Part shown: positions 1 through 5,816 of the stretch, in pieces
Position numbering within the stretch: position 1 is the stretch's first letter
Layout of the letters: every line of letters begins with the position of its first letter
DNA from: Oscillospiraceae bacterium
GTDB taxonomy: Bacteria > Bacillota > Clostridia > Oscillospirales > Oscillospiraceae
Direction: 5' to 3'
NCBI GenBank assembly: GCA_031280325.1
Contig: JAITGW010000153.1
Location: forward strand, 1 to 8,646
DNA: 8,646 nucleotides
The notes under the pieces: model-generated
What the model saw: the letters and a program-made list of their open reading frames with translations, nothing else
Databases searched by the model: none
What the model was told of the DNA's origin: nothing
Translations under genes and position numbers: made by a program

Positions 1-1299
1 GATCCCTCCCGCGTTGCGCACGGCGTCAAGAACTATTCCGACGCAAGCGTCAACCGCCTCAACGGCCTTTATCGCGGCGGAAAGCACACCTGTGTGCCCG
101 ACCATGTCGCAGTTGGCGAAATTCATGATGACAACGTCATACTTCCCGCTGCGAATCCGTTCCGCCGCAGCTTTCGCAACCGCAAACGCGCTCATTTCCG
201 GGATGAGGTCATACGTGGCGTACTCTGTCGGAGAGGGGATCAGCAGCCGATCCTCACCAGGAAAAACCCGCTCCTCCCCGCCGTTGAAAAAATACGTTAC
301 ATGAGCGTATTTCGTAGTCTCCGACGTGCGGAATTGCGCGAGGCCAAGGGCGGATACGATCTCTCCGAACGTGCCGGAGAGCGACGCGTCAGGATATGCG
401 ACGGCAACGCCGGACATTGTCCTGTCGTACTGCGTAAAGCACACAAAATCAAGATCTTGCAGCTCTTTTTTGCGTTGGAAGCCCGTGAAATCCGGATCGG
501 TGAGGGCCCGCGGAAGCTCTCGCGCCCTGTCGGCGCGAAAATTGAAGAAGATCACACCGTCGCCGTCCGTAATTATCCCGTCGTTCCGGCAGATAATCGG
601 GCGGACAAACTCGTCCGTCACGCCATTGTCATATGAGTCGCCCACGGCAAGTATGGGCTGCGCGGAGTAGTCCCCGCGTCCCAGCGTCAGCGCGTCATAC
701 GCAAGCTCGACGCGATCCCAGCATTCTTCGCGGTCCATGGCGTAATACCGCCCCGTGACCGTGGCGATCGCACCCGCGCCAAGATCCCTGCACTTCTCCT
801 CAAGCGCGGCGAGCGAGGCGCGCGCGCCGGTCGGCGAAACGTCCCTGCCGTCGAGAAAGCAATGGATAAAGACCTGTCTCAGTCCAAGCTCCGCCGCCAT
901 TTTCAAAAGTGCGTAAAGATGTCTTTCGTGGCTGTGAACGCCGCCGGGGGACAAAAGACCAATAAGATGCAAGGCGCTCTCACGCGTCTTGCAACGCTCC
1001 ATAATTCCGCGCAGGACGGCGTTTCGGAAGAAGCCGCCGGAGTCAATATCGCGGTTTATGCGCAGCAAGTCCTGATACACGACACGCCCCGCGCCGATGT
1101 TCATGTGTCCGACCTCGCTGTTGCCGACCTGACCGTCGGGCAGACCTACATCCTCGCCGGAGGCTCTGAGCACAGTGTGCGGGCAGGTTCGGAACAGCTC
1201 GTCAAGCACCGGAGTTTTCGCGAGCGTCACCGCATTACTGTTCGACGGCGGGGCAAGACCAAAACCGTCAAGTATCATCAGTGTCAAGGGTATTTTCAA
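1..1299 (-). CDS. gpmI: 2,3-bisphosphoglycerate-independent phosphoglycerate mutase, C-terminus cut off by window edge
   Basis: Cytosolic glycolytic enzyme that interconverts 3- and 2-phosphoglycerate through a phosphoserine intermediate, using two Mn2+ ions. The reading frame is open from 1299 to base 1, giving 433 codons; the family is usually about 510 residues, so roughly the last 80, including the ADHGN metal motif, lie outside. Visible motifs are LDGFG with metal-ligand Asp11, GNSEVGH with the catalytic Ser61, GGVHSH with His122, FLDGRD at 148-153, TGRYYAMDR at 182-190, FRADRAR at 254-260, KYAHVTYFFNGG from Lys330, and DMVGHTG with metal ligands Asp398 and His402. All key residues in the visible part are intact, so the gene looks functional. 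The start chosen is a TTG at 1299-1297 that overlaps the tpiA stop as TTGA and has AGGCGG 7 nt upstream. The next in-frame start, ATG at residue 8, would cut the first strand of the metal site. It is the third gene of the pgk-tpiA-gpmI operon. Confidence 0.95.
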   Translation of the reverse strand, partial: MKIPLTLMILDGFGLAPPSNSNAVTLAKTPVLDELFRTCPHTVLRASGEDVGLPDGQVGNSEVGHMNIGAGRVVYQDLLRINRDIDSGGFFRNAVLRGIMERCKTRESALHLIGLLSPGGVHSHERHLYALLKMAAELGLRQVFIHCFLDGRDVSPTGARASLAALEEKCRDLGAGAIATVTGRYYAMDREECWDRVELAYDALTLGRGDYSAQPILAVGDSYDNGVTDEFVRPIICRNDGIITDGDGVIFFNFRADRARELPRALTDPDFTGFQRKKELQDLDFVCFTQYDRTMSGVAVAYPDASLSGTFGEIVSALGLAQFRTSETTKYAHVTYFFNGGEERVFPGEDRLLIPSPTEYATYDLIPEMSAFAVAKAAAERIRSGKYDVVIMNFANCDMVGHTGVLSAAIKAVEAVDACVGIVLDAVRNAGGI

Positions 1300-2027
1300 A
1301 GCTCTTCCGCCTCTTTCGACAATGAAATCGCAGTATTAATAATTGCGCCCAGGCTGTCCGCGCCAAGCGACGCGCCGCCGATAAGCGCGCCGGAAATATG
1401 CCGCTTTGAAAGCAGCTCCCGCGCGTTGTCCGGCGTAACAGAGCCTCCGTAGAGTACGGGCGCGCCGGGCACAAGCTCCGCAATAAGCTCCGCCGCGCGC
1501 TCCGCATCAAGCGCGGTAGCGGCGATTCCGGTGCCTATTGCCCAGACAGGCTCATACGCGACGATAATTTTTGAGGGGTCAAGCCCGTTTGCGGATTGCG
1601 ACACTCCGCGCGTCAGCACAGCCTCCGTATCACCGAGCCGCCGCTGCTCCATCGTCTCGCCGACGCAAATGATCGGCGTAAGTCCGTGCCGGAGCGCAAC
1701 GGACGCCTTGGCGCAAACAAGCTCGTTTGTCTCTCCGTGATACGCTCGCCGCTCGCTGTGACCGACGATCGCGTATCTTGCGCCGAGCGATGCGAGATGC
1801 TCCGCCGAAACCTCTCCCGTGAACGCGCCGCGCTCATGCGCGCTGACATCCTGCGCCGAAACGCCGACGCCGCAGCGCAAAAACGCGCGCAGCGCCGCCG
1901 GAATAAACGGAAACGGCGGAGCGATGATCACCGTAGGTCCGGGTTCCTGCGCGGGAAGCGCCGCTGCGAAAGCGGGAATATCCGGGCAGTTCATCTTCCA
2001 GTTTCCCGCGATGATAAAATTTTTCAT
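1296..2027 (-). CDS. tpiA: Triosephosphate isomerase
   Basis: Interconverts dihydroxyacetone phosphate and glyceraldehyde 3-phosphate in the cytosol (TIM barrel, normally a dimer). The 243 residues are slightly short for the family (about 250), with the shortening apparently near residues 14-30 and 140-152. Catalytic residues are present: Asn9 and Lys11 in GNWKMN, His90 in VGHSERR and Glu159 in AYEPVWAIGTG. The phosphate-binding YGGSV (193-197) and LIGGASL (215-221) segments are also intact. The C-terminal hinge of the mobile loop 6 reads IAA after GTG, where most family members have Lys or Arg, then Thr/Val/Ser, then Ala, and the following Pro is replaced by Ala. The start has AGGAG 5 nt upstream. 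The gene begins 32 nt after the pgk stop, and its own stop overlaps the gpmI start, so it is the middle gene of the operon. Confidence 0.97.
   Translation of the reverse strand: MKNFIIAGNWKMNCPDIPAFAAALPAQEPGPTVIIAPPFPFIPAALRAFLRCGVGVSAQDVSAHERGAFTGEVSAEHLASLGARYAIVGHSERRAYHGETNELVCAKASVALRHGLTPIICVGETMEQRRLGDTEAVLTRGVSQSANGLDPSKIIVAYEPVWAIGTGIAATALDAERAAELIAELVPGAPVLYGGSVTPDNARELLSKRHISGALIGGASLGADSLGAIINTAISLSKEAEEL
1307..1312 (-). promoter_or_regulatory. Ribosome binding site deciding the gpmI TTG start
   Basis: AGGCGG, one mismatch from AGGAGG, lies inside the last codons of tpiA, 7 nt before the TTG. Together with the TTGA stop-start overlap it supports TTG as the gpmI start and suggests translational coupling to tpiA. 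Confidence 0.5.
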
Positions 2028-2059
2028 AACCGCTCCTGTGGCGCGCGGAAATGCGCCGA

Positions 2060-3253
2060 TTATTTTTTATCCAGCAGACAGTCGATTCCGGGAAGATTAA
2101 TTCCCTCCAAAAACTCCAGCGTTGCGCCGCCGCCGGTGGAGACGTGCGTCATCCTGTCCTCAAGTCCGAACTTGCGCACCGCGGCGGCAGAGTCTCCCCC
2201 GCCGATGATGGACGCGCAGTCCGACAATGCCAAAGCCTCCGCCAGGGCGCGCGTTCCCGCCTCGAACGCGGGGTTTTCAAACACACCCATGGGACCGTTC
2301 CATATCACTGTTCCCGCCCCGGCAATTTCCGAGACGAAGCGCGCCCGGGTATCGGGACCGATGTCCAGCCCCATTCGGTCGTCCGGAAGCTCTCTCGCGG
2401 GAAGAACCGTTCCCTCGGCGTCGTCAATCGACGCTGCCGCAATCACATCCGTCGGCAGAAGGAGGCGCTTGCCGCTTTTTGCGGCGCTCTCCCACGTCTC
2501 CCGCGCGAAGTCGAGCCTGTCAGGCTCGAGCATAGACGCGCCGATTCGTCCTCCGGTCGCCTTTATAAAAGTGTACGCCATTCCCCCGCCGATTATTATG
2601 CTGTCCGCGACATTTAGAAGGTTTGTAATGACGCCCATTTTGTCAGAGATTTTCGAGCCGCCAAGAACCGCGACAAACGGACGCGCGGGGCTTGTAAGCG
2701 CGCCGCCGATGACCTCCAGTTCCTTTGCCAGCAGAAAGCCCGCCACCGCGGGGAGATATTTTGCCACGCCCGCCGTGGAGGCGTGCGCCCTATGTACCGT
2801 GCCGAACGCGTCGGACACGTAAATATCAGCGAAATCCGCAAGGGTTTTCGCAAAGCCCGCATCATTTGCCTCCTCCTCCGGGCAGAAGCGGAGGTTTTCA
2901 AGCATCATAAGCTCCCCGGGCGCGAGACCGTCCGCAATTGCGCGCGCCTCGTCCCCGGCGCATTCGCCGGACATTTTTATCTCCTGTCCCAAAAGCTCCG
3001 ACAGGCGGGCGCGGACAGGCTCAAGACTCATTGCGGGGTTGGGCCTGCCCTTTGGCCGCCCAAGATGGGAGCAGGCGACGACCCGCGCGCCGGCATCAAG
3101 CAGATACCGCAGTGTCGGCATTGAGGCGGTGATCCGCCCGTCATCCGTGATTTCGCCGGTTGCCTTGTCAAGCGGCACATTAAAATCGCCCCGGTACAGG
3201 ACGCGCTTTCCGGATACGTCCACATCCCGGACGGTCAGCTTACTGTAGTTCAT
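2060..3253 (-). CDS. pgk: Phosphoglycerate kinase
   Basis: Transfers the acyl phosphate of 1,3-bisphosphoglycerate to ADP, yielding ATP and 3-phosphoglycerate; monomeric two-domain cytosolic enzyme. Its 397 residues are the usual full length. N-domain motifs are RGDFNVP (21-27), SHLGRPKG (62-69), LENLRF (118-123) and DAFGTVHRAHAST (148-160). C-domain nucleotide-binding motifs are GGSKISDKMGVI (198-209), WNGPMGVFE (318-326), GGGDSAAA (351-358) and STGGGATLEFLEG (372-384). Residue 22 is Gly where the signature normally has Val, and the codon GGC is clear. An in-frame TAA just upstream fixes the ATG. The AAAGGA ribosome site is 12 nt from the ATG, longer than usual. It is first in the operon, about 60 nt downstream of a good promoter, with no gap gene upstream. 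Confidence 0.98.
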   Translation of the reverse strand: MNYSKLTVRDVDVSGKRVLYRGDFNVPLDKATGEITDDGRITASMPTLRYLLDAGARVVACSHLGRPKGRPNPAMSLEPVRARLSELLGQEIKMSGECAGDEARAIADGLAPGELMMLENLRFCPEEEANDAGFAKTLADFADIYVSDAFGTVHRAHASTAGVAKYLPAVAGFLLAKELEVIGGALTSPARPFVAVLGGSKISDKMGVITNLLNVADSIIIGGGMAYTFIKATGGRIGASMLEPDRLDFARETWESAAKSGKRLLLPTDVIAAASIDDAEGTVLPARELPDDRMGLDIGPDTRARFVSEIAGAGTVIWNGPMGVFENPAFEAGTRALAEALALSDCASIIGGGDSAAAVRKFGLEDRMTHVSTGGGATLEFLEGINLPGIDCLLDKK

Positions 3254-3322
3254 CGCTTAAATCAGTCCTTTGCGCAACAGTTTGGTTCCGCTCACGGAGA
3301 GGTTCAAATTACATGGCGTCCC

Positions 3323-3351
3323 ATTATATGCAAATTCGGTGATTTTTGCAA
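3323..3351 (-). promoter_or_regulatory. Sigma-A type promoter of the pgk-tpiA-gpmI operon
   Basis: On the minus strand a -35 box TTGCAA (3351-3346) is followed by a 17-bp spacer and a perfect -10 box TATAAT (3328-3323). The predicted transcript would start near 3316, giving a leader of about 60 nt before pgk. It lies just after the flotillin terminator, so the glycolytic operon appears to be independently transcribed. I see no clear operator or riboswitch in the short leader. Confidence 0.8.
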
Positions 3352-3369
3352 GAAAAAAATTTTGAATCT

Positions 3370-3404
3370 TCTGAAAAGAAAATCGGGCGGGCATCCGCCC
3401 GCCC
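3370..3404 (-). terminator. Intrinsic terminator of the flotillin-like gene
   Basis: Starting 8 nt past the stop codon, a perfect 8-bp stem (GGGCGGGC paired with GCCCGCCC, 3404-3397 and 3392-3385) with a 4-nt loop is followed on the minus strand by GATTTTCTTTTC. The plus-strand side also has a run of T (3409-3414), so the hairpin could stop transcription from either direction. Confidence 0.85.
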
Positions 3405-3412
3405 TGCATTTT

Positions 3413-4795
3413 TTATTCCTTCGCCGGTATTTCCGGCGTTTTTTCATCTTCCTGCTCCCCGCCGCGGGCTTGCGCGTCATGCGTCATAAAGCGGTCTATA
3501 ACGTCCCGTATATCCAGACCAAGAGTTTTTTTGCTTATCTCGTTTATCTGCGTGATTTTATCCACGCCGCCCTGTATGAGCTTCGTTGTGGAGTCGCCGT
3601 ACATCACAATGCTGTCAACGTTGGAAATCGGCTCCGCCACGGCACGGGCAATCTCAGGGAGCTTGGAAAAGTACATATCGAGTATTGCGGCGCTCTCCAT
3701 CTTCGCCTGGGCTTCCGCTTTTTTCTCCAGCGCCTCCGCTTCGGCAAGTCCCTTGGCGCGGATTGCTTCCGCGTCCGCCATGCCGCGCGCGCGTATCGCC
3801 TCCGCCTCAGCCTGGGCGCGGATCTTTACAGCCTCCGCCTCCGCCATTGCCGTCTGCTCAATACGGTATTTCTCCGCGTCGGCCTGCTTGCGAACAAGCG
3901 CGTCAAGCTCTTTTTCCTTGAGGGCAACCTGTTTTTCTTTCAGCTCAAGCTCTTTTGCCGCCCTTGCCGTCTCCGCCTGAATTTCGGTTTCGTTAACCGC
4001 CTTTTGCTGCTCGTTAGACTGAATCTGATACGCGGCGTCGGCTTTCGCCTTTTCGACGTCAGACTCCGCCTTGTACGCCGCCGACTTCACCGCGAGAACC
4101 TTTTGCTGTTCCGCGATGTTCGCGTCGGCAAGCGCGCGCGCCTGCGCACCCTCCTCATCCGCCTTGGCGCGCGCAATTTTAATGTCACGCTCGCTGTCGG
4201 CGCGGGAGATCGCCGCTGTTTTCTGGATTGACACAAGGTTGTCGATACCAAGATCGCTTATCGCGTTCTGATTGTCGTCAATACTCTGCACGTTGAACGA
4301 GACGATCTCCAGTCCGAGCGCGTTGATGTCGTCCACGGCGTTGCGGTGGATATTTTCGGAGAAAAGCTGCTTGTTCGTGACAAGCTCCGTAAGGCGCATC
4401 TGACCAGCAATTTCACGCATGTTGCCGGAGAGAACCTCCTGCACGTTCCTTCCGATGTCCATCAGCGGACGATTGAGAAAATGCTGCGCCGCATGGTGAA
4501 TGAGTTTTGGATCCTTGCTGATTTTCACGTTCGCCACGGCGTCAACGTTGACGTTTATGTAGTCGGCGGTGGGAATGTCCGCCGCTTTTATGTCAAGCTG
4601 AATTACAGAGAGATTGAGTCTGTCAATACGCTCGAAAAACGGAATAGCGAAGCCCGCCCGCCCAATCAGTACCTTTGGCTGGCGGCGCAGACCGGAGATT
4701 ATAAACGCCTTGTCCGGCGGCGCCTTACGGTAGGAAATCAGAAAAATAAGAACGATGACCGCGACCGCTATCGCGGCGTAAATCAGCTTATCCAT
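3413..4795 (-). CDS. floT: Flotillin-like SPFH-domain membrane scaffold protein (FloT/YuaG-like)
   Basis: Flotillins are membrane-anchored scaffolds of functional membrane microdomains in bacteria. The 460 residues have the family layout. A hydrophobic anchor at about 4-20 is followed by basic SYRK, with no cleavable signal seen. An SPFH/PHB domain covers about 28-185 (GRAGFAIPFFERIDRLNL from residue 45 onward). A long Ala/Glu/Lys-rich coiled coil covers about 190-365, including four 11-residue repeats at 318-361. A flotillin C-terminal segment (about 366-432) ends in a polar acidic tail. Length is between B. subtilis FloA (about 330) and FloT (about 510); the single anchor, EA-rich coil and C-terminal segment fit FloT better. 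The ATG has AGGAGG 9 nt upstream. The gene stands alone between its own promoter and terminator; no nfeD/yuaF gene is adjacent. The family is clear; the role in this organism is inferred. Confidence 0.93.
   Translation of the reverse strand: MDKLIYAAIAVAVIVLIFLISYRKAPPDKAFIISGLRRQPKVLIGRAGFAIPFFERIDRLNLSVIQLDIKAADIPTADYINVNVDAVANVKISKDPKLIHHAAQHFLNRPLMDIGRNVQEVLSGNMREIAGQMRLTELVTNKQLFSENIHRNAVDDINALGLEIVSFNVQSIDDNQNAISDLGIDNLVSIQKTAAISRADSERDIKIARAKADEEGAQARALADANIAEQQKVLAVKSAAYKAESDVEKAKADAAYQIQSNEQQKAVNETEIQAETARAAKELELKEKQVALKEKELDALVRKQADAEKYRIEQTAMAEAEAVKIRAQAEAEAIRARGMADAEAIRAKGLAEAEALEKKAEAQAKMESAAILDMYFSKLPEIARAVAEPISNVDSIVMYGDSTTKLIQGGVDKITQINEISKKTLGLDIRDVIDRFMTHDAQARGGEQEDEKTPEIPAKE
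3713..3844 (-). repeat. Four tandem 33-bp units coding 11-residue coiled-coil repeats in the flotillin
   Basis: Residues 318-361 are four consecutive 11-mers: AEAEAVKIRAQ, AEAEAIRARGM, ADAEAIRAKGL and AEAEALEKKAE. Each begins A-E/D-A-E-A followed by an aliphatic residue. The 11-residue period suits a hendecad coiled coil, and the DNA is correspondingly repetitive. EA-rich repeats are known in flotillins; the regular four-unit array is what is seen here. Confidence 0.85.
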
Positions 4796-4804
4796 GCAAC
4801 AAAC

Positions 4805-4810
4805 CCTCCT
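4805..4810 (-). promoter_or_regulatory. Strong ribosome binding site of the flotillin gene
   Basis: A perfect AGGAGG lies 9 nt before the ATG at 4795 and fixes the start, placing the membrane anchor right at the N-terminus. Confidence 0.8.
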
Positions 4811-4916
4811 GCGTTTATTTTATTGTTTTTGCCGGGTCAGGAATGCCTGATCCGCGGCGTTGCGGACAGCGGGGGAACTCCGCTTTTCAAGCTTCGCCGA
4901 GCCATCCATTGCAAAT

Positions 4917-4945
4917 ATTTTATCACAGCAGTAAAGAAAAGTAAA
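4917..4945 (-). promoter_or_regulatory. Probable sigma-A promoter of the flotillin gene
   Basis: Minus strand: -35 TTTACT (4945-4940), 17-bp spacer, -10 TAAAAT (4922-4917). That is 4 of 6 and 5 of 6 matches to consensus. Transcription would start near 4910, leaving a leader of about 115 nt. The leader contains a small hairpin (GGATCAGG against CCTGACCC, one mismatch) and a 29-codon open frame, neither clearly functional. Confidence 0.6.
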
Positions 4946-4960
4946 GCGATTTCGCCAAAA

Positions 4961-4979
4961 ATGCGCGGCGGCGGCGCAT
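4961..4979. repeat. Inverted repeat between the divergent flotillin and tRNA promoters
   Basis: ATGCGC and GCGCAT are perfect 6-bp arms separated by GGCGGCG. The element sits 15 bp upstream of the flotillin -35 box and 28 bp upstream of the tRNA -35 box. It could be an operator for either promoter, but in GC-rich DNA it could also arise by chance. Confidence 0.3.
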
Positions 4980-5007
4980 ATCCCCGCTGCTTTTTGAAAT
5001 TTTTCCC

Positions 5008-5036
5008 TTGACAATCCCCGCGCCGCGTATTACAAT
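5008..5036 (+). promoter_or_regulatory. Near-consensus promoter upstream of tRNA-Gly
   Basis: A perfect -35 TTGACA (5008-5013), an exact 17-bp spacer and -10 TACAAT (5031-5036, 5 of 6) place the transcription start near 5043, about a dozen bases before the mature tRNA. The GC-rich spacer end and following CGGC resemble a stable-RNA promoter. It is also the only promoter I can find for the downstream protein operon. Confidence 0.88.
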
Positions 5037-5054
5037 ATCCCGGCAAAGGAACCT

Positions 5055-5130
5055 GCGGGCGTAGCTCATCCGGTAGAGCGCCACCTTGCCAAGGTGGAGG
5101 TAGCGAGTTCGAGCCTCGTCGCCCGCTCCA
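5055..5130 (+). tRNA. tRNA-Gly (anticodon GCC)
   Basis: A complete 76-nt cloverleaf can be folded by eye. The acceptor stem GCGGGCG (5055-5061) pairs with CGCCCGC (5120-5126), followed by discriminator T and an encoded CCA. The D stem is GCTC/GAGC. The anticodon stem CCACC/GGTGG closes the loop TTGCCAA, with anticodon GCC at 5088-5090. The T stem GCGAG/CTCGT (one G-U pair) holds loop TTCGAGC. GCC reads the glycine codons GGC and GGU. It is single, not in an array, with its own promoter, and sits 68 nt before the start of the metallo-hydrolase gene. Confidence 0.97.
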
Positions 5131-5140
5131 TAATCTGAAG

Positions 5141-5163
5141 TGCCCTGCCGGACCGGCGGGGCA
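5141..5163 (+). terminator. Weak terminator or leader hairpin between tRNA-Gly and the hydrolase gene
   Basis: TGCCCTGCC pairs with GGCGGGGCA (9 bp with one G-U pair) around a 5-nt loop, followed by only three T residues. This would end tRNA transcripts inefficiently, or mark a processing point, allowing read-through into the downstream genes, for which no separate promoter is visible. Confidence 0.45.
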
Positions 5164-5198
5164 TTTGCGCATTCAACGCACATTCAGGAGGTATCACA

Positions 5199-5816
5199 AT
5201 GCTTATAAAAACGCTTCCAGTCGGTCAGCTTGAGACAAACTGTTACGTCGTGACGGACGAGCGCACGCTGGAGTGCGCGGTGATTGACCCGGGAGCGGAG
5301 TCAGGCGTAATACTGGACTATATCGAACAAAATAAGCTCGCGCTGCGGGCGATTTTTCTGACGCATGGACATTTTGACCACTATCTCGCCCTGGGCGAGG
5401 TTCGCGCCGCCGCCCGCGTGCCCGTGTATATCCACGAGCGGGAGCTTGAGGAGAATTCCCGCGATGCCGCGCGCCTTGCCGCAAACGGTCCGTTTGAGCG
5501 CTATGCCGGCGGAGATGAAATCATCGTCGGCGGGCTGACGTTTACCGTCATGGAAACGCCGGGGCACACCATGGGCAGCGTCACGCTCCGCTGTGAGAAC
5601 GCGCTGTTCACCGGGGATACGCTCTTTGCCGGAAGCTGCGGCAGAACCGATCTCGGCGGCGATATGGATACGCTTATGGACTCGCTGCGCCGCATTGCCG
5701 GCTTGGAAGGGAACTTTGAGGTATATCCCGGACATGCCGAGAGCACGACACTCGACACGGAGCGCAAATTCAACTATTATCTCAAATACGCTGTGGGCGC
5801 CTTCCCGCTGCAATGA
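5199..5816 (+). CDS. Metallo-beta-lactamase-fold hydrolase (YqgX / glyoxalase II-like)
   Basis: A cytosolic metallo-hydrolase of the superfamily that includes hydroxyacylglutathione hydrolase. The 205 residues match the short bacterial YqgX-type proteins (about 210), which lack the C-terminal glutathione-binding part of true glyoxalase II, so the substrate is unknown. Metal-binding motifs are complete: THGHFDH with His56, His58, Asp60 and His61; His123 in PGHTMGS; Asp140 in FTGDTLF; and His179 in YPGHAEST. GRTDLGG at 148-154 is typical of the subgroup. A perfect AGGAGG is 7 nt before the ATG. The gene follows tRNA-Gly and its stop overlaps the hemZ start as ATGA. From family knowledge, genes of this type often precede hemZ in clostridia, which suggests a shared pathway or simply a conserved transcription unit. 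Confidence 0.93.
   Translation: MLIKTLPVGQLETNCYVVTDERTLECAVIDPGAESGVILDYIEQNKLALRAIFLTHGHFDHYLALGEVRAAARVPVYIHERELEENSRDAARLAANGPFERYAGGDEIIVGGLTFTVMETPGHTMGSVTLRCENALFTGDTLFAGSCGRTDLGGDMDTLMDSLRRIAGLEGNFEVYPGHAESTTLDTERKFNYYLKYAVGAFPLQ

Noticed and set aside
94..1452. Several plus-strand frames of 100-196 codons opposite gpmI
   Set aside because: The minus strand encodes a fully conserved GpmI over this whole stretch; the plus-strand frames are shadows.
2040..2057. Small hairpin (GGCGC / GCGCC) between pgk and tpiA
   Set aside because: The stem is only 5 bp with no T run after it, so it is not a terminator, and such stems are frequent in GC-rich spacers.
1596..2822. A 408-codon open frame on the plus strand opposite tpiA and pgk
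   Set aside because: It is antisense to two intact, clearly recognised enzymes. It is rich in Arg/Ser/Pro as expected from the reverse frame of GC-rich genes, with no domain or ribosome site.
3309..3314. ATGTAA start-stop pair right at the predicted transcript start of the pgk operon
   Set aside because: A six-base match with no ribosome site is easily due to chance.
3362..4231. A 289-codon plus-strand frame opposite the flotillin gene, full of Arg, Leu and Phe
   Set aside because: Its composition is the mirror of the Ala/Glu/Lys-rich coiled coil, and it starts next to the terminator hairpin without a ribosome site.
4831..4862. Leader hairpin before the flotillin gene, considered as a riboswitch or attenuator
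   Set aside because: It has seven pairs and a mismatch, no following T run and no recognisable riboswitch core.
4820..5014. A 64-codon minus-strand frame just upstream of the flotillin gene
   Set aside because: Its TTG start lies in the tRNA -35 box, it has no ribosome site, and the flotillin promoter lies inside it. Only its last 29 codons could be transcribed from that promoter.
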